A stretch of DNA of 64,000 nucleotides from Nonomuraea aurantiaca (GCF_020215705.1 NZ_JAIWNB010000001.1:1054001-1118000); one strand, 5' to 3'; numbered from the stretch's first letter, positions 53,901 to 61,672 are shown. Numbers and translations: made by a program. Notes: generated by a model not told the origin, from the letters alone.

Positions 53901-55915
53901 CCTACGCCGGACTCGACAACGACATCATCGCCATCACCGACCAGAGCGGCGCCGTCCAAGCCAAGTACGGCCGTGACCCCTTCGGCGGCCTCGTCAGCAC
54001 CCAGGAAGCCGGCGGTCCTGCCCTCGGCGCCATGACCGACATCCACGACGACTTAGTCGGCACCTTCTTCGGCACCGCCCTGGCCAGCACCACGGCCTAC
54101 AACCCCTATGGCGAAGTAATCGCCCAAACCGGCACCCAGTCGAGGCTCGGCTACCAAAGCGAATACACCGACCCCGACACTGGCAAAGTCAACATGCACG
54201 CCCGCTGGTACCAACCCGGTACTGCAGGCTTCTCCTCCCGCGATACTTGGAGCCTTTCTCCAGAACCTTCAATTCAATCGAACCGCTACGCCTATGCCAG
54301 CGCTGGCCCTCTTTCTAGAATAGATCCTTCAGGTCATCATGATGACATGGGCCAAGTTGGCGGCGGGGGTAGCAATACGGCGACCATGAGTCGTGGAGGG
54401 GGAAACGGGGCCCCGGTTATACCGGTAGGCGCCGGTGCGGCGGCAGCAGCAGCAGCACGGGCCGCCGCCCAGGCAGTTGAGCGGGCAGCCAATGCAGTCC
54501 GCGCAGCAGCTAGAGCTGCGCAATTAGCTAAAACTTCCGCCAATGCTCATCAGGTTCCGAAGGTAAAGCCGGACTCCAAGACAAACTCCTCAACACGCTA
54601 TGATCGCCCGGAGCCGAGGCGAGATCTCTACAGCGGAACTAAGACTAAAACCAAACCAAAGACCACGAGTACTGCATCGTCCACGCCGCGATCGCAATCC
54701 CGCGGATGTGTGAAACCTGGCGGCTGTGTCACCTCAGGCACACCCACTACGAGGTCATGTAAGCCAAATTGCGACAGGGAAAAGGATGTCTCCAAGAAAG
54801 TAAAGAAGGGAGGGGCGGACGGAGGCTGCAAGTCGGTGTGCAGCCCTCCATGCCCGGAGTCGAGTTGCCCGAAGCCATGCTCAACCGGTCAACCGTGCGC
54901 GAACCCAGACGCGATTACTCTCGATGACTCCTCCGTAGACAATCTGAGTGATCACGGCGTCGAGTATGGCGATCCCATCATCAAATGCGACTCCTCTCGA
55001 TATGGCACAGGCACCTGCACCGACGGTGTCGCCGCGGTCGAGCCCACCGAGACAGACCCTGACTCCGACGGCCCGCCACCAACGGCGCCCATCTTTGACT
55101 GCAACCCAGGTAACAGCTTCGTCTCCGGCACCAAGGTCCTCATGGCCGATGGCAGCACCAAGTCGATCGAAGACGTCAAGATCGGCGACCAGGTCGTAGC
55201 CGCCGACCCGGCGACCGGCCACACCGAACCCAGACCTGTCACCGCACTGATTACGGGCGAGGGCACCAAACGGCTCGTCAAGCTTACGATTGACATCGAC
55301 GGAGACCGGGGCGACAAGACCGGAGCAATCACCGCTACCGACAACCACCCGTTCTGGGTACCCGCTCTCCGGCTGTGGCTCCCTGCCGACCAGCTGAAGC
55401 CCGGCATGTGGTTGCAGACGTCAACGGGCACATATGTGCAGATAACAGCGATCGCGAAATGGACCGCGACCCGTCGTGTCCACAATCTGGCTGTCGATGA
55501 CCTGCACACTTACTATGTGGTGGCAGGCGACCGAGCTATCCTTGTCCACAACGATGCTGGAGATGACGACTACCTTTACAGGGGAATCCCGGAGGGGCAT
55601 TGGTTCTACCAGAGCGCGCTTCGCGGAATAGCGCCACCGCTCGGCGGTCATAGCGATCCTGCGCGCCATAATGGCGGAAATACGAGAAGCAAGTTTACGT
55701 CGTGGACGACTGATCTCGATGGGGTGGCCCGAGACGCGGCAGAAGAGATGGGGCCGCCTGGGGTTGTTCTGAGAATTCGCAAGGGTGCGGTTTCGCCTAA
55801 TAGGATTTTCGAATCTCCTGATATATATGATGAGAGTGAAGTTCTTATAGCTGGGATTCAGACCGGGGCGGAAGTAAGCATCGGTGGAGGGCCCTGGCAT
55901 CGTCCCGGCTGCTAA
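47951..55915 (+). CDS. Secreted RHS/YD-repeat polymorphic toxin 2 with Hint and ART-like tip
   Basis: 2654 residues, one open frame. Signal peptide 1-~40 (FGLVFLTLVATLPGLLAL). DUF6531-type entry domain from ~300 (GQEFNQQSGNYTTTF), LamG-like domain ~515-715 (GYWRLGEG ... HHAVVTVGGKVQTLYVDG), then YD repeats to ~2090 (HARWYQPGTAGFSSRD). After a linker rich in Ala and Cys/Pro comes a Hint autoprotease, C2384 (CNPGNSFVSGTKVLMADG) to H2533-N2534 (LVHN). The last 120 residues resemble an ADP-ribosyltransferase: R2544 in YRG, S2584 in FTSWTTD, and E2628-S-E2630. Likely a contact or secreted toxin released by Hint cleavage. Confidence 0.9.
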   Translation: MRRLLAWAHSARFRFGLVFLTLVATLPGLLALQPQPVAAASANAVSAFGSVPDTPKQMSGSAGGLPSLVSAEATKAKVDPGTPKAKIAVPKKALPREVREGVVRTKQAGPLASSLIRGAAPVAAAGPPCGSYSPWQRSVYVAYGTYVASGQRIWKAIQNIPANLNIYPPEEQGTGWLLIGDCPKPPPPTVTSMSPDNGIQLMTTEPTLTVQATTWPGGSIGYSFEVCESPSMTGCVREYPFDNSWTVPKDTLGWGRQYWWRALVSDASTIGGSSGYSPTYTFVIGVRQPTITSQLSVRGVNGQEFNQQSGNYTTTFTDAQVAVAGPPLSVVRAYNSMDPRRDGAFGAGWSTRWDMRIVAESVRARDAALVTYPDGRQVRFAKKDDGTYQPPPGMYATLAKNADGSWRLMDKSSTSYLFDVGGRLLKVSDSRGRSQELTYGTDGKLGKVSAPGGRSLTFSWSGAHVTTVSTDAVDGKVLSWAYSYNGDMLEKVCDPSTACTLYQLNPGSLYRSTVLDSDPMGYWRLGEGTGSTSKNLGWQGGDAHYNIDYTLAKPGALAGTTDTAVQIAASSTPNINLSSDAISRIGAWGSVETWFKTTATGTLMTTGYGFLREPHPLLEVTAAGKLSAAYQENSTPIVTSASVKDGLWHHAVVTVGGKVQTLYVDGQPAGTVTETLAGFSDDEALDIGGGIAATVDETAVYDRPLSAVEVARHYAARVAAPHELIKVTLPSGRVWAANIYDSSTERIKTHTDQHGGTWQLAEPTLDRTAGTSTVVVTDPKNEKLTAVHDVWRGYRLISRTDQLGKKTTYDYDTGGFLSEMTDANNNTTTWYNDKRGNTLSTGTCRTDSSCQVAYMQFYFNKDDQFDARNDRVLKVRDARSSGSADNTYATSYEYNQYGEQTKETTPTTTDFPSGRSTVIAYTDGSEPAVGGGVTPAGLVKSWTDARGNSGTNRYTAAGDLAQQTQPEGLVVNSAFDVLGRMKSRTEVSAAQPGGVTTTYTYDDLGRLVTETGAGVKNEVTDVTHTAQTVYAYDPDGNVLSQTDKDLTGGDPDRTTSYTYDGHGREDTATGPEGGVTRTTWDEIGARTTVTDELGSITGFTYTKRGELATRALKNWTGSPVAPIPAKEITLESFSYDPAGRLAGRTDAMGRITTYNYFDDDLLSEVIADDVKLNGSTTTKDVVVEANTYDNAGNRTQQVLGGTTTRTDYVYDAASRLTSETLDPAKLGRKTTYGYDANDNVITTKSTATGTTRVETSEFAYNKENYPTRRTVKNDSQDLTTTWKVDDRGLVVEAVDGRGNLSGADPAAYTASMRYDLAGQLVEATSPPVQIDKAGTTQQKRVTTRFGYDNAGRQTHGVDGEGRITTSGFDRVGRLTSVTGAPYTPPGGSTLVPKTTYGYDPAGRLVKTTDPRNQVTTVEYDALGNPVRRTDPPPAAGQPAGQWISQYDLLGEELAAIDPTGARNEATYDDLGRQITQTTVERKPTTAAYTTKLEYNDAGDPTKVTLPTTKTIGYTVNAAGQVITKTDPLNHTTTYAYDLAGRPAKVTNALGNAMSADYDPAGRLTSLKNLDSAGATVKSKGFSYDAADNLTQITSGEGHITRRTFDATDLLTQLVEPVSATDSIITSFGYDATGARTRLTDGRGNSTWTGYNTLGLIETLTEPATTAHPDLADRTWTHVYDVAGNETALIQPGGVRLDREYDQLNRVTKVSGSGAGIVTPDKTYGYDLADRVTTVSDQTLEYNDRSLLTEVTGPSGSSSFAYDNLGNPTQRIDSTGTTTYTWDNGSRLRTVVDPVSGRTNTYDYDNADRLTTISSTNPVNTQSYTYDDADRLKTHTLKNSTGGQLAKITYGWDKDDNLTSKITAGTAGAGNNTYGYDHAGRLTSWTGPDGTTTAYEWDKSGNRTKAGNKTYTYDQRNRLTSGDGTDYTYTPRGTLATETKNGTTRNLTFDAFDRLINDGDTAYTYDAFDRMATRQKSGGGQQRFAYAGLDNDIIAITDQSGAVQAKYGRDPFGGLVSTQEAGGPALGAMTDIHDDLVGTFFGTALASTTAYNPYGEVIAQTGTQSRLGYQSEYTDPDTGKVNMHARWYQPGTAGFSSRDTWSLSPEPSIQSNRYAYASAGPLSRIDPSGHHDDMGQVGGGGSNTATMSRGGGNGAPVIPVGAGAAAAAAARAAAQAVERAANAVRAAARAAQLAKTSANAHQVPKVKPDSKTNSSTRYDRPEPRRDLYSGTKTKTKPKTTSTASSTPRSQSRGCVKPGGCVTSGTPTTRSCKPNCDREKDVSKKVKKGGADGGCKSVCSPPCPESSCPKPCSTGQPCANPDAITLDDSSVDNLSDHGVEYGDPIIKCDSSRYGTGTCTDGVAAVEPTETDPDSDGPPPTAPIFDCNPGNSFVSGTKVLMADGSTKSIEDVKIGDQVVAADPATGHTEPRPVTALITGEGTKRLVKLTIDIDGDRGDKTGAITATDNHPFWVPALRLWLPADQLKPGMWLQTSTGTYVQITAIAKWTATRRVHNLAVDDLHTYYVVAGDRAILVHNDAGDDDYLYRGIPEGHWFYQSALRGIAPPLGGHSDPARHNGGNTRSKFTSWTTDLDGVARDAAEEMGPPGVVLRIRKGAVSPNRIFESPDIYDESEVLIAGIQTGAEVSIGGGPWHRPGC

Positions 55916-55927
55916 TGAGGTTGAGGC

Positions 55928-56305
55928 ATGATAATTGAAGCTTTCCGCGCTATGGCTATTCAGGCGATAGCGCGAAAAGTCGTGCCCGAAGACTTTGTCT
56001 GCTTCCTGGATGAAATCTCCCATGTTGAGGATAGGCATTCGCTGGTCCAGGTCGAAGAACTTCGAAGAACATATGAACGCAGATTGCGGCGCCTCTCGGC
56101 AAGTCATCGAAAATATCTTGAAGTAAATAGGCTCGTCCGCTTCTTGGCTGAGTATGAAGCCGATGAAGTGAGGCTAGTTTCAATTCAGCTAAATGATGGT
56201 AGGCGTTCGTTGGCTCTTATTGACGCGCCCATGGCAAAACTTGTTTTTTGGTCGGATATGTGGACTCATGAACCACATGTCGACGCACAGGGCGAAGGGG
56301 ATTAG
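55928..56305 (+). CDS. Hypothetical protein, candidate immunity protein to ART-like tip
   Basis: 125 residues, ATG 12 bp after the toxin stop, clearly lower in G+C than its neighbours, like the toxin tip. No recognised domain; a charged helical centre (VEELRRTYERRLRRLSAS) and a hydrophobic/aromatic C-terminus (MAKLVFWSDMW). Position makes it the natural immunity candidate, but there is no sequence proof. Confidence 0.65.
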   Translation: MIIEAFRAMAIQAIARKVVPEDFVCFLDEISHVEDRHSLVQVEELRRTYERRLRRLSASHRKYLEVNRLVRFLAEYEADEVRLVSIQLNDGRRSLALIDAPMAKLVFWSDMWTHEPHVDAQGEGD

Positions 56306-56329
56306 GCCTGCCTGTCGGCACGAAAGTCC

Positions 56330-56560
56330 TGATCGTTTTCTGACGGCTACGTTTCGCGGTGGTTGTCGAGGGAGTTGCCATGCTTTCGGTGGCGTCGCCC
56401 TGCAGAGGGAGTTGGACATGGGCGTAGTTGTCGGCGGCGATCGCGATGTGGGCGTGACCAAGCAACTCCTTGATCACGACGATATACGCGTCTTGATCCA
56501 GCAGGAGCGGGGCGCATGAGTATCTCAAGCCGTGGAACCGGATCTTGAGCAGGCCCGCGC
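56330..56560 (-). pseudogene. Tyrosine integrase, C-terminal remnant
   Basis: Minus-strand translation gives IRFHGLRYSCAPLLLDQDA, VIKELLGHAHIAIAADNYAHV and PLQGDATESM. This is the catalytic end of a phage-type integrase: Arg in HGLRYS, His in LGHAHI, nucleophile Tyr in NYAHV. The rest of the gene is missing and no start fits. With the GntR gene and IS nearby it marks the remains of an integrative element. Confidence 0.75.
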
Positions 56561-56639
56561 ATCTCGAAGAGGGTCTTGAAATCCCGGTTGATGTTGCCGA
56601 GTTAATCATTCCGCCATGCCCGGACGTGAACATCGATCC

Positions 56640-56649
56640 GGTGTCAGGC
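56640..56649. repeat. Left target-site duplication of the IS
   Basis: GGTGTCAGGC directly before the left inverted repeat; the same ten bases follow the right end at 58001-58010. Confidence 0.9.
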
Positions 56650-58000
56650 CAGGGCCGAAGCGTTCTCAGGTCGTGAGACCGAGTGGGTGAAGGCCGTCGG
56701 CTGGGTGGCTGCGGTAGTAGTCCGCGGCGGAGGCGATGTTGGCCCAGCCGAGCAGGCGGGCCAGGCCGATGGCAAGGTTGCGCAGGCTGGCCATGATGCG
56801 CGGGGTTGCTCCGGTCCGGACTCGGCAGGCATCTTCGCGGTAGGTGACGTCGCGGACGTGGTGCAGGGCCTCGATGCTCCAGTGGCTGCGGATCAATGCG
56901 GCGAGTTGGGTGTGAGTGATCCGGCCCGGTGGGAGGCTGGTGATCGCGTAGATGGTGACGACGGTGGTTTTGCCGGTTCTGCGGTCAGTGCGGCGGCGTT
57001 TGACCTGGATGGCCTGAGCGGCGTGCGGGAAGGGCAGGCCGGGCCGGACGGTGCAGATCTTCATACGGCGGATCTCGCGGCGGCCGTGCCCGGTCTCGTC
57101 GGTGCGGTCGTTGAGGATCGCCTCTCGCCAGGGCAGGGCCTTGAGCCGGCGCAGGAGCGTGGGCTGGTTGCCTTTGACGATGAAGAGGTAGTGGCTGCGG
57201 GCGGCGATGATCTGCCGGGCGTGGTCGTGCTGGGTGTGCAGGGCGTCGGCGGTGATGACCGTGCTGGATAGGTCCAAGCTGCGCAGAAGGGGTGTGAAGG
57301 CGGGGATCTCGTTGCTTTTAGCTTCGATTTGGCGTTGGGCCAGGACGGTCTGGGTGTCGTGGCGGATGGCGGCCAGCAGATGGACCGTGGTGCCGTCGAC
57401 GGTGCGACTGCCGCGTAGGGTCTTGCCGTCCACGGCCAGGCCGAGCAGGGGCGTTCGGGCGGATGTCTCCTGTTCGGGTGGTTGGCAGGCGGCCAACGCG
57501 GCGAGGTAGCCGCAGGTCGCGGCGTCGAAAGCGTCGCCGTCCAGGCGGGCCAGCAGTCGTCCCAGGGTGGAGGCGGCCGGTCGCGTCGTGGCCGGGAGGC
57601 CGAGTTGGGTGCGCAGGCCGGGGTCGTACCCGGCGATGAACCTGGCGAGCTGCGCCAGTGACGTTGCTCCGCTGAGGACGGCGAGCAGGATTAAGGCGAG
57701 CAGTGGTCCGAGCCGGTAGCGGCGTCCTCTGCGGCTGCGGGGGTCGGGGACGGCGTCGAGTACCTCGGCCAGGGTGGGCAGGTCGATGGCCGGGTCGGTG
57801 AGGGTGACGTGCTCCAAGTGGCGGGAGAGCACGTCGATCGGGGATGATGGCACGCGAACGCGGCCCCTGTTCTTGATCGACTGGCTAGACACCGACGATC
57901 ATCAGGGGTCGCGTTTGTCATCTCCGCATTGGGGCGCCCTTACTCGGCCGCCCGGCCCAGGGGTGCAGCAGTTGCACCAGCCGAGAACGCAATGGCCTTG
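56650..58000 (-). mobile_element. Complete ISAs1-family insertion sequence
   Basis: 1351 bp. Terminal inverted repeats, read inward: CAGGGCCGAAGCGTTCTCAG (left, from 56650) and CAAGGCCATTGCGTTCTCGG (right, from 58000 on the minus strand), 16 of 22 positions identical including GCGTTCTC. Flanked by a perfect 10-bp duplication GGTGTCAGGC. One intact transposase gene on the minus strand. The intact gene and perfect duplication indicate a recent insertion. It landed next to the integrase remnant and no intact gene was split. Confidence 0.93.
56666..57892 (-). CDS. ISAs1-family DDE transposase
   Basis: 408 residues, intact. N-terminal DUF4372-like part with [39 protein letters not shown] nuclease motifs: [22 protein letters not shown], and the [19 protein letters not shown] region containing the third acidic residue. 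Catalyses cut and paste of the element at 56650-58000. The final Thr codon and stop lie next to the left inverted repeat. Confidence 0.93.
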   Translation of the reverse strand: MSSQSIKNRGRVRVPSSPIDVLSRHLEHVTLTDPAIDLPTLAEVLDAVPDPRSRRGRRYRLGPLLALILLAVLSGATSLAQLARFIAGYDPGLRTQLGLPATTRPAASTLGRLLARLDGDAFDAATCGYLAALAACQPPEQETSARTPLLGLAVDGKTLRGSRTVDGTTVHLLAAIRHDTQTVLAQRQIEAKSNEIPAFTPLLRSLDLSSTVITADALHTQHDHARQIIAARSHYLFIVKGNQPTLLRRLKALPWREAILNDRTDETGHGRREIRRMKICTVRPGLPFPHAAQAIQVKRRRTDRRTGKTTVVTIYAITSLPPGRITHTQLAALIRSHWSIEALHHVRDVTYREDACRVRTGATPRIMASLRNLAIGLARLLGWANIASAADYYRSHPADGLHPLGLTT

Positions 58001-58010
58001 GGTGTCAGGC
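58001..58010. repeat. Right target-site duplication of the IS
   Basis: GGTGTCAGGC, identical to 56640-56649, directly after the right inverted repeat. Confidence 0.9.
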
Positions 58011-58082
58011 CAGGCCGCTCCGATGGCTACTGAGTGCAGGGATCAGGTAACGCCCGGGGTGGTGGACGCGATCGCCTGAGTT

Positions 58083-58349
58083 CTACTGCGACTCCGTCTC
58101 GGACAGGCTCTTGCTGGGGGCCACGAAGGTTCCGCGGCCACGGATCGCGATGATCAAGCCTTCCTTGCGCAGGATGGCTACGGCTTTTCTGACGGTGTCG
58201 CGGCCCAACTCGTGTTCATGCATCAGCCGTTGCTCGGTCGGGATCGGCCGGTTGGGTGGGAGAGTGCCATCCACAATTTGGGCCCGCAGCAGGTCGGCGA
58301 GCTGCCGGTAGAGCGGTGTGGGCCCTTCATGGTCGATCGTCATAAGCAT
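58083..58349 (-). CDS. Short GntR-family regulator
   Basis: 88 residues, only the winged helix: TPLYRQLADLLRAQIVDGTL, PTEQRLMHEHELGRDTVRKA, LRKEGLIIAIRGRGTFV. No effector domain. Such short GntR proteins (YtrA- or KorSA-like) regulate transfer genes of integrative actinomycete elements or small operons. An in-frame ATG two codons later is an alternative start. Related to the fragment at 9969-10202. Confidence 0.85.
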   Translation of the reverse strand: MLMTIDHEGPTPLYRQLADLLRAQIVDGTLPPNRPIPTEQRLMHEHELGRDTVRKAVAILRKEGLIIAIRGRGTFVAPSKSLSETESQ

Positions 58350-58518
58350 TGACCGTAAATGTCCGCCTCCGTAGTCCGTCAGCCACCCATGTTTGACATT
58401 AGGGGCAGACGTTTGCGGACGTTTGCTTTAGGCTGGCAGTGCAAGGCTCTCAAGATGTCGAGGTTCGACCAAGAGATGGCGCTGGGCGAACCCTGATCGG
58501 ATGCCGGAGGCCCGACCC

Positions 58519-58701
58519 ATGGCTAACCCCGTCACAGACCTACGATTCGAACCCCGCCTGGCAGTCGAGATCCGAGCCGTACTCGAGAAGCACGGCTACC
58601 GGCTGCCTCCAGGCGGAGATCACATCCACGACCTCGTCATGATCCGTGTGAACCTAGCTCTCAAGGACCTCGTCGAGATCTTCGAGGGAAGGACCCGCTG
58701 A
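58519..58701 (+). CDS. Small hypothetical protein
   Basis: 60 residues from an ATG with GGAGG eight bases upstream (an ATG at 58501 is less likely). Sequence MANPVTDLRFEPRLAVEIRAVLEKHGYRLP then HIHDLVMIRVNLALKDLVEIFEG. No known domain; amphipathic and helical. Divergent from the GntR gene, the usual place of a target gene. Confidence 0.55.
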   Translation: MANPVTDLRFEPRLAVEIRAVLEKHGYRLPPGGDHIHDLVMIRVNLALKDLVEIFEGRTR

Positions 58702-58702
58702 C

Positions 58703-58786
58703 ATGCCGGCCGACGAGCTTGCTGACTTTCACGGCCCGCACGTCGCGCCACCCACGCCGGAGCATGTCAAGCTGACCTGGCATTAA
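58703..58786 (+). CDS. Possible 27-residue peptide
   Basis: ATG one base after the previous stop, reading MPADELADFHGPHVAPPTPE and ending in VKLTWH before TAA. The close spacing supports translation, but the length gives little statistical support. Confidence 0.3.
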   Translation: MPADELADFHGPHVAPPTPEHVKLTWH

Positions 58787-59250
58787 CCCACCCCCGGGCG
58801 TCACGCATCCGGGTGATCTCCCACACTTGTGAATGCCGCGAAACGACGTACGAACTGTGCGCCGCCGCCGGTCAGAGTTTCGTCCGCCGTACCGACCGCA
58901 CGGAGCAAACCGTCCGCGAAACCCCATGGACGTTGACCTCGATGGCCAGGTATGTCTTCGAGCAGATCCTGCGGGGCGAGGCCCGGTGACCAGAGGGCCG
59001 GACCGATGTGGGGAGACGCACGGCTGTCTGGAAACCAGGGCTTGCTTCCGCCAGATGAGCAGGGCGACGTCAGCGTCCTGCCCGGCCGGGTATGCATGCA
59101 ACTCGTCGAAGGACCAGGATCTTCCTTGAACTGACTGTTGGCCAGGACGTTCAGCAATTGCCGATGCGGCAGAGCTTGGCGGCCATCTTCGTCGCGTCTG
59201 CCTGGTGCTTGGCGAGGGTTCTGATCGTCGTTGTGCCGGTCCCAGTAGAT
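58787..59250. other. No convincing gene
   Basis: Several overlapping frames are open on both strands, but none shows consistent codon use or a recognisable motif. Probably degraded sequence within the mobile-element debris. Confidence 0.5.
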
Positions 59251-59458
59251 AGCTACGGCCGCGTTCTTTGCGTACCGCGATGAACTGCTGGGTCTGGGGT
59301 ACGGGATTCGACTTCGTCCCCTTGGTGGCCCTCGTGGCGTGCACCGAGTCGTCGCCGATTTTAGCTGCGGCCCACCCTCGACGGTGCTGCCATACGAATA
59401 CGGTCCAGCACACGAGGAGTTCATCCGCACCATTGAGGAAGTTGAGGTGGAGCAATGA
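59251..59458 (+). pseudogene. Truncated upstream partner (possible toxin) of HTH antitoxin
   Basis: A frame without a start codon reads AFFAYRDELLGLGYGIRLRP, GVHRVVADFSCGPP, EEFIRTIEEVEVEQ and ends in a TGA that overlaps the next ATG (ATGA). The coupling is what a HigBA-type toxin-antitoxin pair shows. The N-terminus is missing (TAG just upstream) and I cannot name a toxin family. Confidence 0.4.
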
Positions 59459-59796
59459 GCCACAGCCGTTGGAAGACCTTGCGCGAACGCAAGCTCGCCG
59501 CGGGTTTCACCGAGCCGGAGGACGTGGCCGAGGCTCGTCGCGAGATCCGGCTGTCCATGGCCCTGGCGAAGGCGGTGTACGATCGGCGCACCGAACTCGG
59601 GCTCACTCAGGCTGAATTGGCCGACCGGGCGGGCCTCACCCAGGCGAAGGTCTCCCGGATCGAAGGCTCTGACACCGTTCCCACACTGCCGCTTCTCCCC
59701 AAGCTGGCCGAGGCCCTTGACGCCACCCTTAACATCGCCCTCGACAACGACGACACCCAGGTGAGCTTCACCGGACACCGCACCAACGCGGCCTGA
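59455..59796 (+). CDS. XRE-family HTH protein (HigA-like antitoxin)
   Basis: 113 residues. Helix-turn-helix at ~45-100: RRTELGLTQAELADRAGLTQ and AKVSRIEGSDTVPTLPLL, then KLAEALDATLNIAL, the usual ending of small HigA/MqsA-like antitoxins. Start ATG overlaps the stop of a truncated partner. Likely DNA-binding autorepressor now lacking a functional toxin. Confidence 0.8.
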   Translation: MSHSRWKTLRERKLAAGFTEPEDVAEARREIRLSMALAKAVYDRRTELGLTQAELADRAGLTQAKVSRIEGSDTVPTLPLLPKLAEALDATLNIALDNDDTQVSFTGHRTNAA

Positions 59797-59835
59797 GTAG
59801 TCCAAGCAGGCGCCGCTTAGCCGACGTATCCCACG

Positions 59836-61062
59836 CTATGTGGCGAGAAGCGAGTCTCTGATCGCCTGTCCTCCGGGCGCGCCTGCCTCCGCCAGTTCGT
59901 GCGCGGCACGTCGGAGCTCGGCTACGGCGTAGGCGTTGACCGCCGCAGCATCCGGAGCCACGTTCAAGGCGATGGAGGTTGCGGCCTCGGCATCGCCCTG
60001 CATGATGTGGGCTCGCGCCAGGCAGGCCCCGAACCATGCTCGATCGCGCCGGTAAGGCTCAGGCAGGGTCGACAGCCCGCGTTCGATGTAGTCGGTGGCG
60101 CGGCGGCCGTCGCCGAGTTCCAGTTCCGCCATGCCGCGCTGCATGAGGAACCAGCCCTCGCCGTAGAAGTACATCCAGGGCGGCTCGTCGTCGGGGTGTT
60201 CGGCCGCGGTTCTGATGAGTTCTTCGGCTTCGGCGAGTCTGGTGCGTGCGTGGTTGGCCTCGCCCATCTGGGCGTGCCCCCTGCCGGCCATCTGGGCGGC
60301 CATGCCTCGCACACCGTGCGTTGTCCGGCCGTCCTGCCAGCGGGAGGCCTCGGCGAGGCGGACGCATCGGTGTGGGTCGCCGAGGCTCCATGCCTGGTGG
60401 GCGCGCATGTTCAGGGTGGTTGAAGCGAGGCAGGCGTCTCCGGCTTCGACGGCCCAGGCGTGGGAGCGGTCGTACCAGGCGAGCGCGGCAGGATGGTTGC
60501 GGGAGTCCTGGCACATCCATGCGACGAACTGGGCGTACTGGGCGAGGACGGCGACCGCGCGGTCCGCCAGCGGTCCTCTGGCGCCTCTCGCGAGGTCTGC
60601 CACGGTGGACAGCTGCGCGTGGACGAGTGGTAGCAGCGGACGGCTGCCGATGGTGTCCTCGACGCGGCGGTGTTCGGCCAGGCAGTGTTCCAGCCATTGC
60701 ACTGTTTCCAGATCGACCCGTGGCGGGTTCTTGATGGCGCGGGTGATGCGTTCGTACAGGTCAGGGTCGGGCGCCAGTGACGGAAGGGCGAGGGCGGGGA
60801 CCGGCTTTATGACGGTGCCGAACAACTGGTCTTCCGTCACGCCGAACGCAGTGCAGTAGAGCTTGGTGTAGAAGGCGTCGGGCCGGTGCTCGCCGGTCTC
60901 GTGGCCGCGAATGCGCCGGATCAGGTTCGCCGGCTCGGGGAGCGGCTTGGCAGAGGCTTTGACCAACTGTTGGGCCAGCTCGCGCTGCGACCAACCTCGG
61001 GTGGTACGGGCGGCAAGCAGCCGGGTGGCCCAGACAGGAACCGCCGGGACGTGATCGGTCAT
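59836..61062 (-). CDS. XRE-family regulator with TPR-like domain
   Basis: 408 residues. ATG at 61062 has GGAGG eight bases upstream and begins MTDHVPAVPVWATRLLAART, leading into a helix-turn-helix (WSQRELAQQLVKASA, IRRIRGHETGEHRP). Residues ~150-400 are TPR-like helical pairs. Longer upstream starts lack ribosome sites. Divergent from two small genes at 61165-61672, one of which is a paralogue of the partner gene of the XRE protein at 21392-22570. Confidence 0.85.
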   Translation of the reverse strand: MTDHVPAVPVWATRLLAARTTRGWSQRELAQQLVKASAKPLPEPANLIRRIRGHETGEHRPDAFYTKLYCTAFGVTEDQLFGTVIKPVPALALPSLAPDPDLYERITRAIKNPPRVDLETVQWLEHCLAEHRRVEDTIGSRPLLPLVHAQLSTVADLARGARGPLADRAVAVLAQYAQFVAWMCQDSRNHPAALAWYDRSHAWAVEAGDACLASTTLNMRAHQAWSLGDPHRCVRLAEASRWQDGRTTHGVRGMAAQMAGRGHAQMGEANHARTRLAEAEELIRTAAEHPDDEPPWMYFYGEGWFLMQRGMAELELGDGRRATDYIERGLSTLPEPYRRDRAWFGACLARAHIMQGDAEAATSIALNVAPDAAAVNAYAVAELRRAAHELAEAGAPGGQAIRDSLLAT

Positions 61063-61164
61063 CCAGCGCACCTCCAGAGACGGGCGGACACGGGGGGCGG
61101 ACATCCGGGAGCGCCTCCCAGTGTCCTCTTCTGGCGTGCTACCACGCACAGCTCTGATGTATTC

Positions 61165-61431
61165 ATGCACTTCGACACCGATGCCTTCTTCTCATGGATG
61201 GCCATCGACCACTCCGGCCGGGGAGCGTGCGGCATCACCGCTGAGTCCGAACGGGCTGCCGCACTGCTGACCGAAGCGCTCGGCTTGTTGGCTCCTGGTG
61301 CCACCGGGACGGTCCGGCTGGCGCGTCTCGACCGCCACGCGCGGCAACCCTCCTACATCTACGGCAGGACCCTGCTGCGCCTGCGCCGCATCAAGGCCAG
61401 CCCGCCGACCGTGATCGCCACTGGCGATTAA
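61165..61431 (+). CDS. Conserved hypothetical protein, paralogue of 20941-21297
   Basis: 88 residues. DAFFSWMAI, GRGACGITAESERAA and RLDRHARQPSYIYG align with the 118-residue protein at 20941-21297. No known domain. Divergent from an XRE-TPR regulator and followed after one base by another small gene, so the two are translationally coupled. GGACAC (61086) and GTGTCC (61121) flank the shared promoter region. Confidence 0.7.
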   Translation: MHFDTDAFFSWMAIDHSGRGACGITAESERAAALLTEALGLLAPGATGTVRLARLDRHARQPSYIYGRTLLRLRRIKASPPTVIATGD

Positions 61432-61432
61432 G

Positions 61433-61672
61433 GTGGGACGGAGCCAGATCGCGACGTCCGAATGGGAACCGCACAGTCCCTATGGCCCCCTCCGGGTAAC
61501 CGAAACCTCCTGCTGCGGGGAGTACGAGTGGTGCAGCGAGGGCGGCAAGTTCCTCATCCTGCGCTTCAACGGCAAGCACTATGAGGAGACAGCCCGCGGC
61601 CGCTACTCGGACGCCCGGCCGGTCTGGGAAGGACTCCTGAAACACCACCATCGATGCAAGCAAGAGCCATAG
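61433..61672 (+). CDS. Small hypothetical protein
   Basis: 79 residues from a GTG one base after the preceding TAA. Contains ETSCCGEYEWCSEGGKFLIL, three cysteines in a short span, then LKHHHRCKQEP. No recognised family; possible small metal-binding protein. Coupled to the conserved protein upstream. Confidence 0.6.
   Translation: MGRSQIATSEWEPHSPYGPLRVTETSCCGEYEWCSEGGKFLILRFNGKHYEETARGRYSDARPVWEGLLKHHHRCKQEP

Noticed and set aside
53000..54300. Repetitive DNA resembling a CRISPR or tandem array
   Set aside because: The periodicity comes from YD-repeat codons; units vary and there are no constant repeats with spacers.
58661..59455. 264-residue minus-strand frame
   Set aside because: No motif, erratic composition, and it overlaps the coupled antitoxin start on the other strand.
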